From Prochlorococcus sp. AG-355-J09 (GTDB taxonomy: Bacteria; Cyanobacteriota; Cyanobacteriia; PCC-6307; Cyanobiaceae), in assembly GCA_003278735.1 (NCBI GenBank), contig QCDO01000001.1:62001-126000 (forward strand): DNA of 64,000 nt, read 5' to 3'. Shown piece after piece: positions 1 through 9,713 of the stretch (position 1 is the first letter of the stretch; every line of letters begins with the position of its first letter). Made by a program: the position numbers and the translations under genes. Under the pieces are notes generated by a model that did not search any database, had not been told where the DNA came from, and saw only the letters and a list, made by a program, of their open reading frames with translations.

Positions 1-1172
1 TATTAGACCAATTCCCATCTATTGCGGTCTTACCTATTTTTGGAGCTCTAGGAGGAGCTTTTGCAGGATATTTGATCAAAAATATAGCACCTGCTGCAAA
101 AGGTTCAGGAGTGAGTCAAATCATGGGTTTTTTAAGACATAAAAAAGTTCCAATGAATTTAAAAGTAGGCTTAGTAAAGCTAATATCAGGAATTATTGCT
201 ATTGGTAGTGGATTCCCTTTGGGTCCAGAAGGTCCATCCGTTCAAATGGGAGGATCTGTAGCTTGGCAAATGGCTAAGTGGCTCAAGGCTCCTACAGCTT
301 TTAGAAGAGTAATAGTAGCTGCAGGGGGTGGTGCTGGCATAGCTGCAGTATTTAGCGCTCCATTAGGAGGGTTTGTCTATGCAATAGAAGAGTTATTAAA
401 CTCTGCAAGACCAGTAATACTGCTATTAGTAGTAATCACAACTTTCATTGCAGATTCATCTGCTGATATTATTCAAGCCTTAGGTTTAGATCCTAAAGCA
501 GGAGGGTTTGATTTTAACCTCGGATTTTTGATACAAAAAGAATATGACCCATCAGTTTTTTTCTTACCTGAAGATTTTATTTACTTAGTTTTACTAGGAA
601 TAATTATTGGAATATTTGCAGAATTGTACAGCAGATATGTTTTGTTGATGCAAAATCTTGGGAAAAAGTGGTATAAAAATAAATTTGTTTTAAAAATGAG
701 TATTTGTGGACTTATTTTAGGAAGCATCTACTCTTGCTTACCCAGTACATTTCATAATTTAGATGAATTACAGAAAATAATAGCTGAACAAAATACAAGT
801 ATTGGAATTGCTTTATTAGCAGTTTTAGTATTATTTATCACGACAGGCTTAGCTGCAGCATCTGGAGCTCCTGGAGGATTGTTCTATCCAATGCTTACTT
901 TAGGTGGGTCAATCGGACTAATAATGGGGAGCTGGGTGGAAATTGCGACAGGACATGCACCAAGTACATACATTTTTGCAGGAATGGGAGCTTTCGTAGC
1001 AGGATGTTCGAGAACACCAATTACCGCAATGTTTTTAGCTTTCGCTTTAACAAAAAATTTATTAATAATGAAACCTGTGTTAATCAGCTGTATTGCCAGT
1101 TTCTTGATAGCAAGAGCTTTTAATGAAGAATCAATTTATGAAAGACAAATACAAATAGAATTAGAGGACTAA
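1..1172 (+). CDS. ClC-family chloride channel/antiporter (5' end outside window)
   Basis: Integral membrane ClC protein that moves chloride, probably in exchange for protons. The reading frame is open back to base 3, so the N-terminus lies outside the window. An in-frame TTG at 72 is internal, not the start. Three ClC signatures are visible. The anion-site GSGVS starts at base 102. The GPEGP motif at 222-236 carries the gating glutamate (codon at 228). A GGLFYP element, equivalent to GGIFAP, lies near 870-890. The AIEE stretch (codons 381-390) keeps the internal proton glutamate typical of antiporters. The protein ends soon after the last helix without CBS domains, as in short bacterial ClCs. 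Family is certain; channel versus exchanger is inferred. Confidence 0.9.
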   Translation, partial: LDQFPSIAVLPIFGALGGAFAGYLIKNIAPAAKGSGVSQIMGFLRHKKVPMNLKVGLVKLISGIIAIGSGFPLGPEGPSVQMGGSVAWQMAKWLKAPTAFRRVIVAAGGGAGIAAVFSAPLGGFVYAIEELLNSARPVILLLVVITTFIADSSADIIQALGLDPKAGGFDFNLGFLIQKEYDPSVFFLPEDFIYLVLLGIIIGIFAELYSRYVLLMQNLGKKWYKNKFVLKMSICGLILGSIYSCLPSTFHNLDELQKIIAEQNTSIGIALLAVLVLFITTGLAAASGAPGGLFYPMLTLGGSIGLIMGSWVEIATGHAPSTYIFAGMGAFVAGCSRTPITAMFLAFALTKNLLIMKPVLISCIASFLIARAFNEESIYERQIQIELED

Positions 1173-1181
1173 AAACTATCT

Positions 1182-2036
1182 TCAATCAAAAACAGCAGTT
1201 TTGCTGTTATAAACAAATACTTGATGATTCAGATGTAATCTAACTGCTCTTGCTAAAGCTATTCTTTCAATATCTCTTCCTTTTCTAATCAAATCGTCAA
1301 CTTCATCCCTATGACTTACATTAACTGTGCATTGCTCAATTATCGGGCCTTCATCAAGATCTTCAGTAACATAGTGAGCTGTAGCACCAATTAATTTAAC
1401 ACCTCTCTTCCAAGCGCGATGATATGGTTGCCCGCCCTTAAATGCAGGTAAGAAAGAATGATGAATATTTATTATTGAAGAAAACTTTTTTAAAAAAGAG
1501 TCACTCAAAATTTGCATATATTTGGCTAATACAACGAGATCAATTTCATATTCTTTTAGTAAATGTAAAAATTGATCTTCAACAATAGATTTATCAGTTT
1601 TAAAGGTATCAATATAAACAAATTTTGCATTAAAGTCATTTGCAATATTTTCAAGATCAGAATGATTTGAAATTATTAACGGGACTTTCATTTTGAGTTC
1701 TCCATTTCTTACTCGCCAAAGTAAATCAATCAAACAATGATTTTGTTTACTCACGAAAATAGCAACATTTGGGATTTCATCTGAATAATTTACGTTAAAT
1801 TTTCCATTTACTTTATTTGCAATTTTTTGAAATTCTTTATAAATTTCATCTCTATTAAAAAAGGCATTTTTACTATTCCATTCAATTCGACTAAGAAACA
1901 AACCGGCATCTTGATCTGTATGATGATCAGAATGTTTTATGTTTCCACCGTAATTTGAAATCCAACCTGTAAGTAAACTCACAAGGCCAGGACGATCGGG
2001 ACAAACAATTTTGAATATAATTGAAGGATGTTCCAA
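1182..2036 (-). CDS. purU: Formyltetrahydrofolate deformylase PurU
   Basis: Hydrolyses 10-formyl-THF to formate and THF, balancing the one-carbon pool. The 284-aa length is normal. An N-terminal ACT domain (about residues 5-80, with the PDRPGLV motif) precedes a formyltransferase-fold domain (90-280). The catalytic triad is present: N190 and H192 in NIHHSFLP, and D228 in DLDEGP. The PurN paralogue lacks the ACT domain, so PurU is the better call. The start is TTG at 2036; no in-frame ATG lies just upstream and the ACT domain begins right after it. It converges on the ClC gene with only 9 bp between stop codons. Confidence 0.93.
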   Translation of the reverse strand: MEHPSIIFKIVCPDRPGLVSLLTGWISNYGGNIKHSDHHTDQDAGLFLSRIEWNSKNAFFNRDEIYKEFQKIANKVNGKFNVNYSDEIPNVAIFVSKQNHCLIDLLWRVRNGELKMKVPLIISNHSDLENIANDFNAKFVYIDTFKTDKSIVEDQFLHLLKEYEIDLVVLAKYMQILSDSFLKKFSSIINIHHSFLPAFKGGQPYHRAWKRGVKLIGATAHYVTEDLDEGPIIEQCTVNVSHRDEVDDLIRKGRDIERIALARAVRLHLNHQVFVYNSKTAVFD

Positions 2037-2084
2037 AAAATCTTTAACTATTAAGTCAAATAAGCAAGTATATCTAATATATCA

Positions 2085-3167
2085 ATGAAAAGCCTAAAAG
2101 AAAATTTTCAAAAAGCACACATAGTTATTATTGGATCAGGGATTATTGGAAAATTTAACGCCTTAGAATTATCAGAATTAGGTTTCAAGGTAACGATAAT
2201 AGATCCAACTCAACGCCAAAATAGTAGCTATGCAGCCTTAGGCTTACTAATGGGTAATATGTATCAAAAAAGGAGAGGTAGAAGCTGGGATCTCAGGAAA
2301 CAAAGCATTGAATTATGGCCACAATGGATTACATTCCTGCAAAAATATAATAGTGAATTAAATATCAACAAACCATTAATACAGCTAACTACTAATGAGG
2401 AAAAGTTTCAAAAATTAGAGAAATTTATTTATGAAAATAATGATCAAAATTTACGAATTTTAGAAAGAGACTCAATATTTATCAAGAATATAAATAAAGC
2501 CTTCCAAACAAAAAATATAAAAGGAATGATTTCCTTTAAAGATGGAAGAATAAATCCGTTTTATTTACTTCAAACATTAGATAAATATCTAAAACATAAA
2601 AAAATTAATTTTTCAGAAGGAGAAATAATAAAAATCAGAAAATCAAACAATGAATGGATTTCTACAAAAAGAAACAATGAAAATATCAAATCTGATATGG
2701 TTATTTTGTGCAATTCACTAAAAGCAATTGATTTAATAGATGGCATATCTCACAACATCACATTAAAACCTGTCTTGGGTCAAGCTATGGAAATTGATAT
2801 AAATGATGCAGAAGTTGATTTATTATCGCTACCAAAACAATTCAATATAAATGGTAAAAACATAATTCCAAAATCCAAAAAAAAGCTAATAATTGGATCA
2901 ACTGACGAATATAGTACTAAACCAGAAGAAAATACTTTTGAAAAACTTACAAATTTTCTCGATAAAAAACCAAATTGGCTAATGAAAGGGAAGATTTCTA
3001 AAAAATGGTACGGCATAAGATCAAGGCCAGATGGTGAGCCTTCACCGATAATGAAAAATCTTGAAGATGGACTAATTATATGTACAGGTTTCTATAAAAA
3101 TGGGATTTTACTTGCTCCAGCTTGTTCTAAATGGGTTGCTAATGAAATTAAAAATTACTTTTCTTAA
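2085..3167 (+). CDS. FAD-dependent amino-acid oxidase-like protein (DadA/ThiO family)
   Basis: Probable FAD-dependent oxidoreductase of the glycine/D-amino-acid oxidase superfamily. The N-terminal dinucleotide fold reads [17 protein letters not shown] (residues about 13-29), followed by an acidic residue ending the second strand (TIIDPT). A C-terminal motif with a Gly-Ile-Arg-Ser-Arg-Pro stretch and a [16 protein letters not shown]-contact region fits DadA/ThiO proteins. The substrate cannot be read from sequence; ThiO (glycine oxidase for thiamine synthesis) is one option and thiL is elsewhere in the window, but that is a guess. The stop overlaps the dnaK stop by 4 bp on the opposite strand. 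ATG start. Confidence 0.75.
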   Translation: MKSLKENFQKAHIVIIGSGIIGKFNALELSELGFKVTIIDPTQRQNSSYAALGLLMGNMYQKRRGRSWDLRKQSIELWPQWITFLQKYNSELNINKPLIQLTTNEEKFQKLEKFIYENNDQNLRILERDSIFIKNINKAFQTKNIKGMISFKDGRINPFYLLQTLDKYLKHKKINFSEGEIIKIRKSNNEWISTKRNNENIKSDMVILCNSLKAIDLIDGISHNITLKPVLGQAMEIDINDAEVDLLSLPKQFNINGKNIIPKSKKKLIIGSTDEYSTKPEENTFEKLTNFLDKKPNWLMKGKISKKWYGIRSRPDGEPSPIMKNLEDGLIICTGFYKNGILLAPACSKWVANEIKNYFS

Positions 3168-5071
3168 TCTTTCGTTTCAGTAAAATCTGCATCAATTACA
3201 TCATCTCCACCTTTTTCGTTTGAATCACTCTGATCGGGACCGCCTGCTGCGCCGGGTGATGGTGGCTGATTGCCAGGTTGCTGATAAACGGACGAACCAA
3301 CTGCATACAGCTCTTGCTGAAGTTCTTCAAGAAGTTTTTTCATTGATTCAAAATCTTCTTTTGAAGTTGCCTCTTTTAAAGCATTACTTTTTTCTTCAAC
3401 TTTGGACTTTGCTGCAGCATCAATTTTGTCTCCCAGCTCACCAAGTTGCTTTTCTGTCTGATAAACAAGTGTTTCAGCTTGATTTTTTAAATCGATTTTC
3501 TCTCTTTTTTCTTTATCTGCAGATGCATTTGATTCAGCATCTTTTACCATTTTTTCTACTTCATTATCAGAAAGAGTTGAAGCACCAGTAATAGAAATAC
3601 TTTGCTCTTTACCACTTCCTTTATCTTTAGCCGTAACACTAAGAATTCCATTTGCATCGATATCAAATGTAACTTCAATTTGTGGAACACCTCTAGGTGC
3701 TGAAGGTATACCATCCAATCTGAAAGTTCCTAAACTTTTGTTATCAGAAGCCATTTCTCTTTCACCCTGCAATACGTGTATTTCTACATTTGTTTGTCCA
3801 TCCACAGCAGTTGAATATGTTTCAGATTTCTTCGTAGGTACTGTAGTATTTCGATTAATCATTTTTGTCATTACTCCTCCTAAAGTCTCTACACCTAATG
3901 AAAGTGGAGTAACATCAAGTAATAAGATATCTTTAACCTCTCCTGCTAAAACGCCTCCCTGAATAGCAGCTCCAACAGCTACAACCTCATCAGGATTGAC
4001 GGTTTGATTTGGTTCTTTACCAATTATTTTTTTAACTAAATCTAAAACAGCAGGAATTCTAGATGAACCTCCCACCATAACAACTTCATCAATTTCACTA
4101 GTAGAAATTTTTGCGTCACTGATAGCTCTCTCAACTGGGGTCTTACACCTATCAATTAAAGAAGCAGCTAATTCCTCGAACTTTGCTCTAGTGAGGTTCA
4201 AATCCAAATGTTTTGGTCCTTCAGGAGTCGCTGTAATGAAAGGTAGATTTATTTCACTTTGGGTAGCATTTGAGAGCTCTATTTTTGCTTTTTCTGCAGC
4301 TTCAGTCAATCTTTGCAATGCTTGCTTATCTTGTCTAAGATCAATTCCCTCATTTGATTTAAAGGTATTAGCTAAATGATCTACGATGCATCTATCAAAA
4401 TCATCACCACCTAAATGTGTATCTCCAGATGTAGAAAGAACTTCAGTTACTCCATCACCAGCTTCAATAACTGAAACATCAAATGTTCCTCCCCCTAAAT
4501 CAAAAACAAGAATTTTTTCATTTTCTTTATCCAAACCATATGCTAAAGCCGCAGCAGTTGGTTCATTAACAATTCTCAGGACTTCTAAACCTGCAATCTT
4601 TCCAGCATCTTTCGTAGCCTGTCTCTGAGAATCATTAAAGTAAGCTGGAACTGTAATTACAGCTTGTGTAACTTTGTCTCCAAGATATTTACCCGCATCA
4701 TCTGCTAACTTTCTTAAAACTTGAGAACTCACCTCTTCAGGAGAAAACTGCTTATCCAAAATAGGACATTTTAATTTGACACTAGAACCAGATTTTTCAA
4801 CAGAATAACTAACTTCTTTAGATTCTTCATTAACTTCATCAACTCTTCTACCAACAAAGCGTTTTGCAGAATAAAAAGTATTTTCAGGGTTCATCACAGC
4901 CTGTCTTTTTGCTATTTGTCCAACAAGCTGATCTTGATTTTTTGTATATGCAACAACTGATGGAGTAGTTCTGAAACCCTCAGCATTTGCTATTACAGTA
5001 GGTTTACCACCTTCCATTACAGCGACACAACTATTTGTTGTTCCTAAATCAATTCCTACAACCTTACCCAT
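3164..5071 (-). CDS. dnaK: Hsp70 chaperone DnaK
   Basis: ATP-dependent chaperone that works with DnaJ and GrpE, both encoded about 33 kb away in this window. The ATPase domain starts with [13 protein letters not shown] (residues 6-18), has the phosphate-2 loop [12 protein letters not shown] and the adenosine motif [12 protein letters not shown]. The substrate domain follows, and the C-terminus ends in the acidic DDVIDADF tail typical of DnaK2-type proteins. The open frame extends 21 codons further upstream to 5134, but that extension is Asn/Asp-rich and not conserved in the family. The ATG at 5071 gives the standard [12 protein letters not shown] start and 635 aa. No CIRCE element is visible upstream. 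Confidence 0.95.
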   Translation of the reverse strand: MGKVVGIDLGTTNSCVAVMEGGKPTVIANAEGFRTTPSVVAYTKNQDQLVGQIAKRQAVMNPENTFYSAKRFVGRRVDEVNEESKEVSYSVEKSGSSVKLKCPILDKQFSPEEVSSQVLRKLADDAGKYLGDKVTQAVITVPAYFNDSQRQATKDAGKIAGLEVLRIVNEPTAAALAYGLDKENEKILVFDLGGGTFDVSVIEAGDGVTEVLSTSGDTHLGGDDFDRCIVDHLANTFKSNEGIDLRQDKQALQRLTEAAEKAKIELSNATQSEINLPFITATPEGPKHLDLNLTRAKFEELAASLIDRCKTPVERAISDAKISTSEIDEVVMVGGSSRIPAVLDLVKKIIGKEPNQTVNPDEVVAVGAAIQGGVLAGEVKDILLLDVTPLSLGVETLGGVMTKMINRNTTVPTKKSETYSTAVDGQTNVEIHVLQGEREMASDNKSLGTFRLDGIPSAPRGVPQIEVTFDIDANGILSVTAKDKGSGKEQSISITGASTLSDNEVEKMVKDAESNASADKEKREKIDLKNQAETLVYQTEKQLGELGDKIDAAAKSKVEEKSNALKEATSKEDFESMKKLLEELQQELYAVGSSVYQQPGNQPPSPGAAGGPDQSDSNEKGGDDVIDADFTETKD

Positions 5072-5188
5072 GGGTAAATTTTTAATATTTGCTATTCTCC
5101 ATAATCGGTCATCGTCGTCATTATTGTTACTCAAATACGGGGTGTGGTTCCCGAACAGATCAGTTTTTTTAAGGAAAAAATTCTAAAA

Positions 5189-6049
5189 ATGATTTCAAGT
5201 AAGACATCTTTTATTGCATTAATTGGTAATCCAGTAAGCCATTCTTTGTCACCAATTATGCAAAATGCTGCCCTTCAATATTTAGGGTTAGATTTAATCT
5301 ATATTGCCATACCATGTAAAGATAAAGATCTAGAATTAGTTCTGAATTCTTTTAAGAAAATTAATTGCAAAGGTTTAAACATTACAATTCCACACAAAGA
5401 AAAAGTATTTAACCTTTGTAGTGAAATATCACCTATTGCTCACAAACTTAAAGCAATAAATACCCTGAAATTAAATTCCCAAAAAGAATGGAGTGCAACC
5501 AATACTGATGTAGAGGGTTTTATTTATCCATTAAAAAATTTAAACTTAGCGAAGAAAAAATCAATAATTCTTGGCTCAGGAGGCGCAGCAAGATCTGTTA
5601 TTCAAGGTTTAATAAATTTAAATCTCTCAACAATTTCAGTAATATCACGTAACAAATCATCACTAAATGAACTAATAAAAAACTTTGATAATCAAATTCA
5701 ACTGAAAGGTTTCTTAAATAATGATGATCAAGCTCAAATTTTAATTCAGGAAGCAGATTTAATTGTAAATACAACACCAGTAGGGATGAAAACAACTAAA
5801 TATGAAAATAATTTTTTACCATATGGCGAAGCTTTTTGGAGATCTCTTAAATCAAAAACAATTGTTTATGATTTAATCTACAATCCTGCCCCAACTCCCT
5901 TATTAAAATTTAGCGCCAAAAAAGGATGCATGACTATAAATGGTTTGGAAATGCTTATTGCTCAAGGAATGAAATCAATATCATTTTGGACTAACGGTTT
6001 AGAAGTCCCTTTTCATGTAATGAATGACGCACTAAAAAAATATCTTTAA
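5189..6049 (+). CDS. aroE: Shikimate dehydrogenase
   Basis: NADPH-dependent reduction of 3-dehydroshikimate to shikimate in the aromatic amino-acid pathway. With the ATG at 5189 the protein is 286 aa. The shikimate-binding NPVSHSLSP is at residues 14-22, the catalytic pair is K70 (ITIPHKEK) and D107 (NTDVEG), and the NADP loop is GSGGAARS (129-136). The C-terminal NGLEMLIAQG is also standard. A GTG at 5144 would add 15 residues that do not resemble family members, so I prefer the ATG. It is divergent from dnaK, with about 117 bp between start codons. Confidence 0.94.
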   Translation: MISSKTSFIALIGNPVSHSLSPIMQNAALQYLGLDLIYIAIPCKDKDLELVLNSFKKINCKGLNITIPHKEKVFNLCSEISPIAHKLKAINTLKLNSQKEWSATNTDVEGFIYPLKNLNLAKKKSIILGSGGAARSVIQGLINLNLSTISVISRNKSSLNELIKNFDNQIQLKGFLNNDDQAQILIQEADLIVNTTPVGMKTTKYENNFLPYGEAFWRSLKSKTIVYDLIYNPAPTPLLKFSAKKGCMTINGLEMLIAQGMKSISFWTNGLEVPFHVMNDALKKYL

Positions 6050-6125
6050 AAATAATCCTATATTTTAAGAAATTGCCTATGGTAATGTATCGTAAATAAT
6101 GAACAGACGCTCATCACACCAATTC

Positions 6126-6155
6126 ATGAGCCAAAGACCTTGTCTGAAACTATGA
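6126..6155 (+). CDS. Possible 9-codon leader ORF overlapping the rpsF start
   Basis: An ATG at 6126 opens a short frame (MSQRPCLKL) that ends in TGA at 6153-6155. The stop overlaps the rpsF ATG at 6152 as ATGA, the usual geometry of translational coupling. Nothing else supports translation, so it may be chance. It is listed because it lies right at a ribosomal-protein start, where leader control is plausible. Confidence 0.2.
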   Translation: MSQRPCLKL

Positions 6156-6613
6156 ACGATCAACAATCTTATTACGAAACCATGTATATCCTCCGCCCAG
6201 ACATTGCGGAAGATGAAGTTACTAATCACATTGATAAATACAATAAGCTTTTAGAAGAATTTGGCGGTACGATTCTTGATAGTCAAATGAGAGGCAAGAG
6301 AAGATTAGCCTATCAAATAGCAAAACATAGAGAAGGCATTTACGTACAACTAAGTCATCAAGGTGATGGGCAACATATTTTCAAAATTGAAAAAGCAATG
6401 AGACTTAGTGAAGATGTTATTAGATACATGACCGTTAAACAAGATGGTCCTTTACCAACCCCAAGACCTTCGAGCAAGAGCGCTCCTAAATCAGAGAAAG
6501 AAGATAGTCCAGATGCTGAAGTTGATTCTAAAGAAAAACAACCAATAGCTAGTGGAGATATTTCAACTTCGGGAAAAGATGATGCTGAAACTAAAGAAAA
6601 TGCTGAATCTTAA
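6152..6613 (+). CDS. rpsF: 30S ribosomal protein S6
   Basis: Small-subunit ribosomal protein S6 that binds 16S rRNA with S18. The first 100 residues carry the S6 ferredoxin-like fold ([12 protein letters not shown] near the start, and [19 protein letters not shown] in the middle). The rest is a Ser/Glu/Asp-rich tail, as in other cyanobacterial S6 proteins, giving 153 aa. An in-frame TTG four codons upstream (6140) is an alternative start; I chose the ATG. It converges on argG with a 3-bp gap. Confidence 0.93.
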   Translation: MNDQQSYYETMYILRPDIAEDEVTNHIDKYNKLLEEFGGTILDSQMRGKRRLAYQIAKHREGIYVQLSHQGDGQHIFKIEKAMRLSEDVIRYMTVKQDGPLPTPRPSSKSAPKSEKEDSPDAEVDSKEKQPIASGDISTSGKDDAETKENAES

Positions 6614-6616
6614 ATG

Positions 6617-7831
6617 TTAATCATTTGTTTTCGAATTTAACTCAGCCCATATTTTATTAGACATACCCCACATATAAATAAAACCCTCTGCTAAAGAATG
6701 ATTAAAAATATCATCTTTGCTATAAGTTGCCAAATCTTCCCTGTAAAGTGAATTTTTTTCCGACATTCTCCCAATGACTATTGCGTTCCCCTTAAAAAGT
6801 CTAATCTTTACTCTTCCATTAACTGAAGTTTGAGTCGATGATATAAATGCATCTAAACTTTCTTTAAGAGGTCCAAACCAAAAACCTTGATAAACTAATT
6901 GACCCCATTTTTTTTCCACTATTCCTTTAAAATCAACAACATCGGGGTTTAATGTTATGCTCTCTAATTCTTTGTGAGCTTTGATTAAAAGTGAGAGACC
7001 AGGTGTTTCGTAAATCTCTCTACTTTTAATTCCTACTACTCTATCTTCAATCATATCTATTCTTCCAAAACCGTGAATACCTGCAAGATCATTAGCTTTT
7101 TGAATAATCTCTACTGGAGTTAAAAATTCATCATTAATTCCAACTGGAAACCCATTTTTAAAAACAATTTCTATATCATGATGGGAATCAGGTGCATTAT
7201 CAATTGATGATGTCATCGAAAATATTTCCTCAGGTGCTTCTTGCATGGGATCTTCTAATATGCCTGCTTCAATACTCCTACCAAGTAAGTTAACGTCTAT
7301 TGAATATGGCGATTTTTTTGATACTGGTGCAGGTATACCAAATTTTTCTCCATAAACTATTGCTTCCTCTCTACTCATATTCCACTCCCTTGCAGGAGTA
7401 ATAATTTTTAAATCTGGACCTAAAGCATTAATTGCTAAATCAAACCGAACTTGATCATTCCCTTTACCAGTGCATCCATGAGCTACTGCATCAGCATTAA
7501 TCTCTCTAGCAATATTCACGAGATTTTCGGCAATTAAAGGCCTAGCAAGGGCTGTTGATAAGGGATATTTATCTAGATATAATGCGTTTGCTCTAATGGC
7601 TGGAAAAGCGTATCTCTCAACAAAACTATTAACTAAATTACCAACAATAGATTTAGATGCACCAGAATTTAAAGCTTTTTGCCTAACAAATTCTAAATCA
7701 TCGCCTTGTCCAAGATCTGCTACAAAAGTAACCACTTCTGAAATTCCATATTCATTCTTTAAATATGGAATACACACGCTCGTATCTACCCCACCAGAAT
7801 ACGCTAGTACAACTTTTTTTATCTGCTGCAT
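6617..7831 (-). CDS. argG: Argininosuccinate synthase
   Basis: Condenses citrulline and aspartate with ATP to argininosuccinate, the penultimate step of arginine synthesis; argH, the next enzyme, is at 34.2 kb. The ATP pyrophosphatase loop [11 protein letters not shown] lies at residues 10-20, and [14 protein letters not shown] is the citrulline/aspartate site. At 404 aa it is full length. ATG start at 7831. No other arginine gene is adjacent. Confidence 0.97.
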   Translation of the reverse strand: MQQIKKVVLAYSGGVDTSVCIPYLKNEYGISEVVTFVADLGQGDDLEFVRQKALNSGASKSIVGNLVNSFVERYAFPAIRANALYLDKYPLSTALARPLIAENLVNIAREINADAVAHGCTGKGNDQVRFDLAINALGPDLKIITPAREWNMSREEAIVYGEKFGIPAPVSKKSPYSIDVNLLGRSIEAGILEDPMQEAPEEIFSMTSSIDNAPDSHHDIEIVFKNGFPVGINDEFLTPVEIIQKANDLAGIHGFGRIDMIEDRVVGIKSREIYETPGLSLLIKAHKELESITLNPDVVDFKGIVEKKWGQLVYQGFWFGPLKESLDAFISSTQTSVNGRVKIRLFKGNAIVIGRMSEKNSLYREDLATYSKDDIFNHSLAEGFIYMWGMSNKIWAELNSKTND

Positions 7832-7867
7832 CTATATTTGCTCCATAAATTAAAATTTTTGAGATAA

Positions 7868-8062
7868 TTAAGAATTTGAAAACTTATTAAATAATAATAT
7901 TATTGTAACTAAAAGAGCTGGACCAAAAACCAGTAACAAGAGAAGAAAGTTATTAATTATTAAATTATTGGGGTATAAGTATCCAATAAGCTTTAATAAT
8001 CCAGACAGCAACAATGAAATTAGCCAGATAAACAAGTATTTTAAATTTGCTTTATCAAACAA
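7868..8062 (-). CDS. Small hydrophobic protein, two predicted membrane helices
   Basis: I do not recognise a family. The 64-aa protein begins MFDKANLKYLF and has two long hydrophobic segments (about residues 8-28 and 37-58) joined by a short Pro/Asn loop, so it is probably a small inner- or thylakoid-membrane protein. It lies directly upstream of argG on the same strand (36-bp gap) and is divergent from the DUF3134-like gene. The intact frame in a tight genome makes it a plausible gene. Confidence 0.55.
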   Translation of the reverse strand: MFDKANLKYLFIWLISLLLSGLLKLIGYLYPNNLIINNFLLLLLVFGPALLVTIILLFNKFSNS

Positions 8063-8115
8063 AGTTTTTCGTGTGCATCATTATGTATTATCTTATATAT
8101 AGAACATAGCCTTTA

Positions 8116-8397
8116 ATGGATTCAAATAAATTAAAACTTAGATTGGACGACATTTCTGAAGTTAATCCAGCTTTAACTTGCTATCACAGAGATGATCCAG
8201 CTCCTGTGTTGCCATTAAGAGAGGAACCTGACCTTCTATCTTGGCTTGAAAGTACAGGTAGACTTGTTGCAGAAAAAGATGGAGATTCACAAGAGATTAG
8301 TACAATAGAAGAAGAAGAACTTTCAGCACTTATGGGAGAAAAAGAAGATTATAAAACTGAAGAAGATCCTTCATTAGAAGATGATTGGGAAGATTAA
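8116..8397 (+). CDS. DUF3134-like acidic cyanobacterial protein
   Basis: Small (93 aa), very acidic soluble protein of unknown function. The central stretch with PLREEPDLLSWLESTGRLV matches my memory of the cyanobacterial DUF3134 family, which is conserved but uncharacterised. The C-terminal third is mostly Glu/Asp. The last 17 bp overlap the start of mraY in another frame, suggesting cotranscription and coupled translation. Family assignment is from memory and not checked. Confidence 0.7.
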   Translation: MDSNKLKLRLDDISEVNPALTCYHRDDPAPVLPLREEPDLLSWLESTGRLVAEKDGDSQEISTIEEEELSALMGEKEDYKTEEDPSLEDDWED

Positions 8398-9457
8398 AAA
8401 GTTTAACTTTGAATCTTTATTTATATTAAATACTTTTGCTTTAATAGTTACCTCCTATTTTTTTAATAATTTTATTTTTACAGGAGTTTACATACTATCC
8501 TTCTTTATTTCTATTTTTACAACGAAAAATGGTCTAAAGATTATCAAAAAATTTAATTTACTTCAAAATATTAGGAATGAAGGCCCAGCTAATCACTTTA
8601 AAAAAAGTGATACTCCAACAATGGGTGGGATTTTTATGATAATCCCTTTTTTAATTTTACTTTTGATAATAACTATCAATTTAAGTTCTCTAAAATTATT
8701 TCTTTTATTCCTTACTATTTTTGGTTTCTTTATTATAGGATTTTTAGATGATTATTTAAGTATTAAAAGAAAAGAAAACACTGGTTTAAAAACAAATGAG
8801 AAATTTATCTTACAAAGTGCCATATCAATAATTTTTATATTGTTAGCCTATGAAAAAAATTTAATCAGTCCACTAATAACAGTTTCTGACTCCTGGGGAA
8901 TAAATATGAATATTTTCATTTTGCCAATTTCTTTTTTAGTACTTGTGGGCACAAGTAATTCAGTAAACTTGACTGATGGACTAGATGGATTAGCAGCTGG
9001 ATGCAGTGGGATTGTCTTTTATGGATTAGGAACAGAAATATTACTGAAAGAACAGCAAGAACTTTTTGTTTTTAGCATGTTATGTTTTTCGATGTGCGGC
9101 ATATGCTTAGGATTTCTAAAGTATAATAAATATCCTGCAAAAATATTTATGGGCGACACAGGATCTCTAAGTATTGGAGCAATTCTGGGTTCTATAGCGT
9201 TATTAACCAATAGTGTTTTTACCTTATCTATTTTCTCAGGAATATTTATTATTGAATCGTTATCAGTAATGATTCAAGTAGGGTTTTTTAAAATTACAAA
9301 AAAATTATTTCATAGAGGTAAACGCATATTTTTAATGGCTCCACTACACCACCACTTTGAGATTAAAGGAATGAATGAACAAAAAATAGTTGAAAATTTT
9401 TGGAAAATCAACATTTTACTTGTAATTTTAGGTATAGTTTTAAAAATCAATCTTTGA
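8381..9457 (+). CDS. mraY: Phospho-N-acetylmuramoyl-pentapeptide transferase MraY
   Basis: Makes lipid I by moving phospho-MurNAc-pentapeptide from UDP to undecaprenyl phosphate at the inner membrane. The 358-aa polytopic protein carries all signatures: DTPTMGGIF (77-85), the aspartate pair D123-D124 in FLDDYLS, NLTDGLDGLA (196-205), MGDTGSLS with D259, and the late APLHHHFE histidine motif. The start ATG overlaps the preceding gene by 17 bp. It is isolated from murB and murC, which are at 41-43 kb. Confidence 0.96.
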   Translation: MIGKIKKFNFESLFILNTFALIVTSYFFNNFIFTGVYILSFFISIFTTKNGLKIIKKFNLLQNIRNEGPANHFKKSDTPTMGGIFMIIPFLILLLIITINLSSLKLFLLFLTIFGFFIIGFLDDYLSIKRKENTGLKTNEKFILQSAISIIFILLAYEKNLISPLITVSDSWGINMNIFILPISFLVLVGTSNSVNLTDGLDGLAAGCSGIVFYGLGTEILLKEQQELFVFSMLCFSMCGICLGFLKYNKYPAKIFMGDTGSLSIGAILGSIALLTNSVFTLSIFSGIFIIESLSVMIQVGFFKITKKLFHRGKRIFLMAPLHHHFEIKGMNEQKIVENFWKINILLVILGIVLKINL

Positions 9458-9467
9458 AAAATTTGTT

Positions 9468-9713
9468 ATGAATTTTTTTACATGGAAAGATAATGGATTA
9501 ACAAGTGACTGCTCAAGTCTTGATGCAATGGCATCAAGATTTGAAGAAACTGCTAACTTAATGAAAAAACTTTCTAAGAAGGGCTTTAAACTAAAGAAAA
9601 CTCAACATAATCAACTAATTCTTCACCCTGATCCTGAGGTTTTTGATCAATGGGGTTTTATAAGTGAGGAAGTACCTTTTAAACAACTTTGTTTAATTTC
9701 AGATGAAGAATAA
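9468..9713 (+). CDS. Conserved-looking small hypothetical protein
   Basis: 81-aa soluble protein of unknown function. It begins MNFFTWKDNGLTSDCSSLD and contains a Lys-rich middle (MKKLSKKGFKLKKTQ) and an acidic end. It starts 10 bp after mraY on the same strand. The last 67 bp overlap the 3' end of the sucrose-phosphate synthase gene on the other strand, so at least one of the two C-termini is constrained by the other. Confidence 0.6.
   Translation: MNFFTWKDNGLTSDCSSLDAMASRFEETANLMKKLSKKGFKLKKTQHNQLILHPDPEVFDQWGFISEEVPFKQLCLISDEE

Noticed and set aside
5072..5134. N-terminal extension of DnaK
   Set aside because: The extra 21 residues are Asn/Asp-rich and outside the Hsp70 family; the ATG at 5071 fits.
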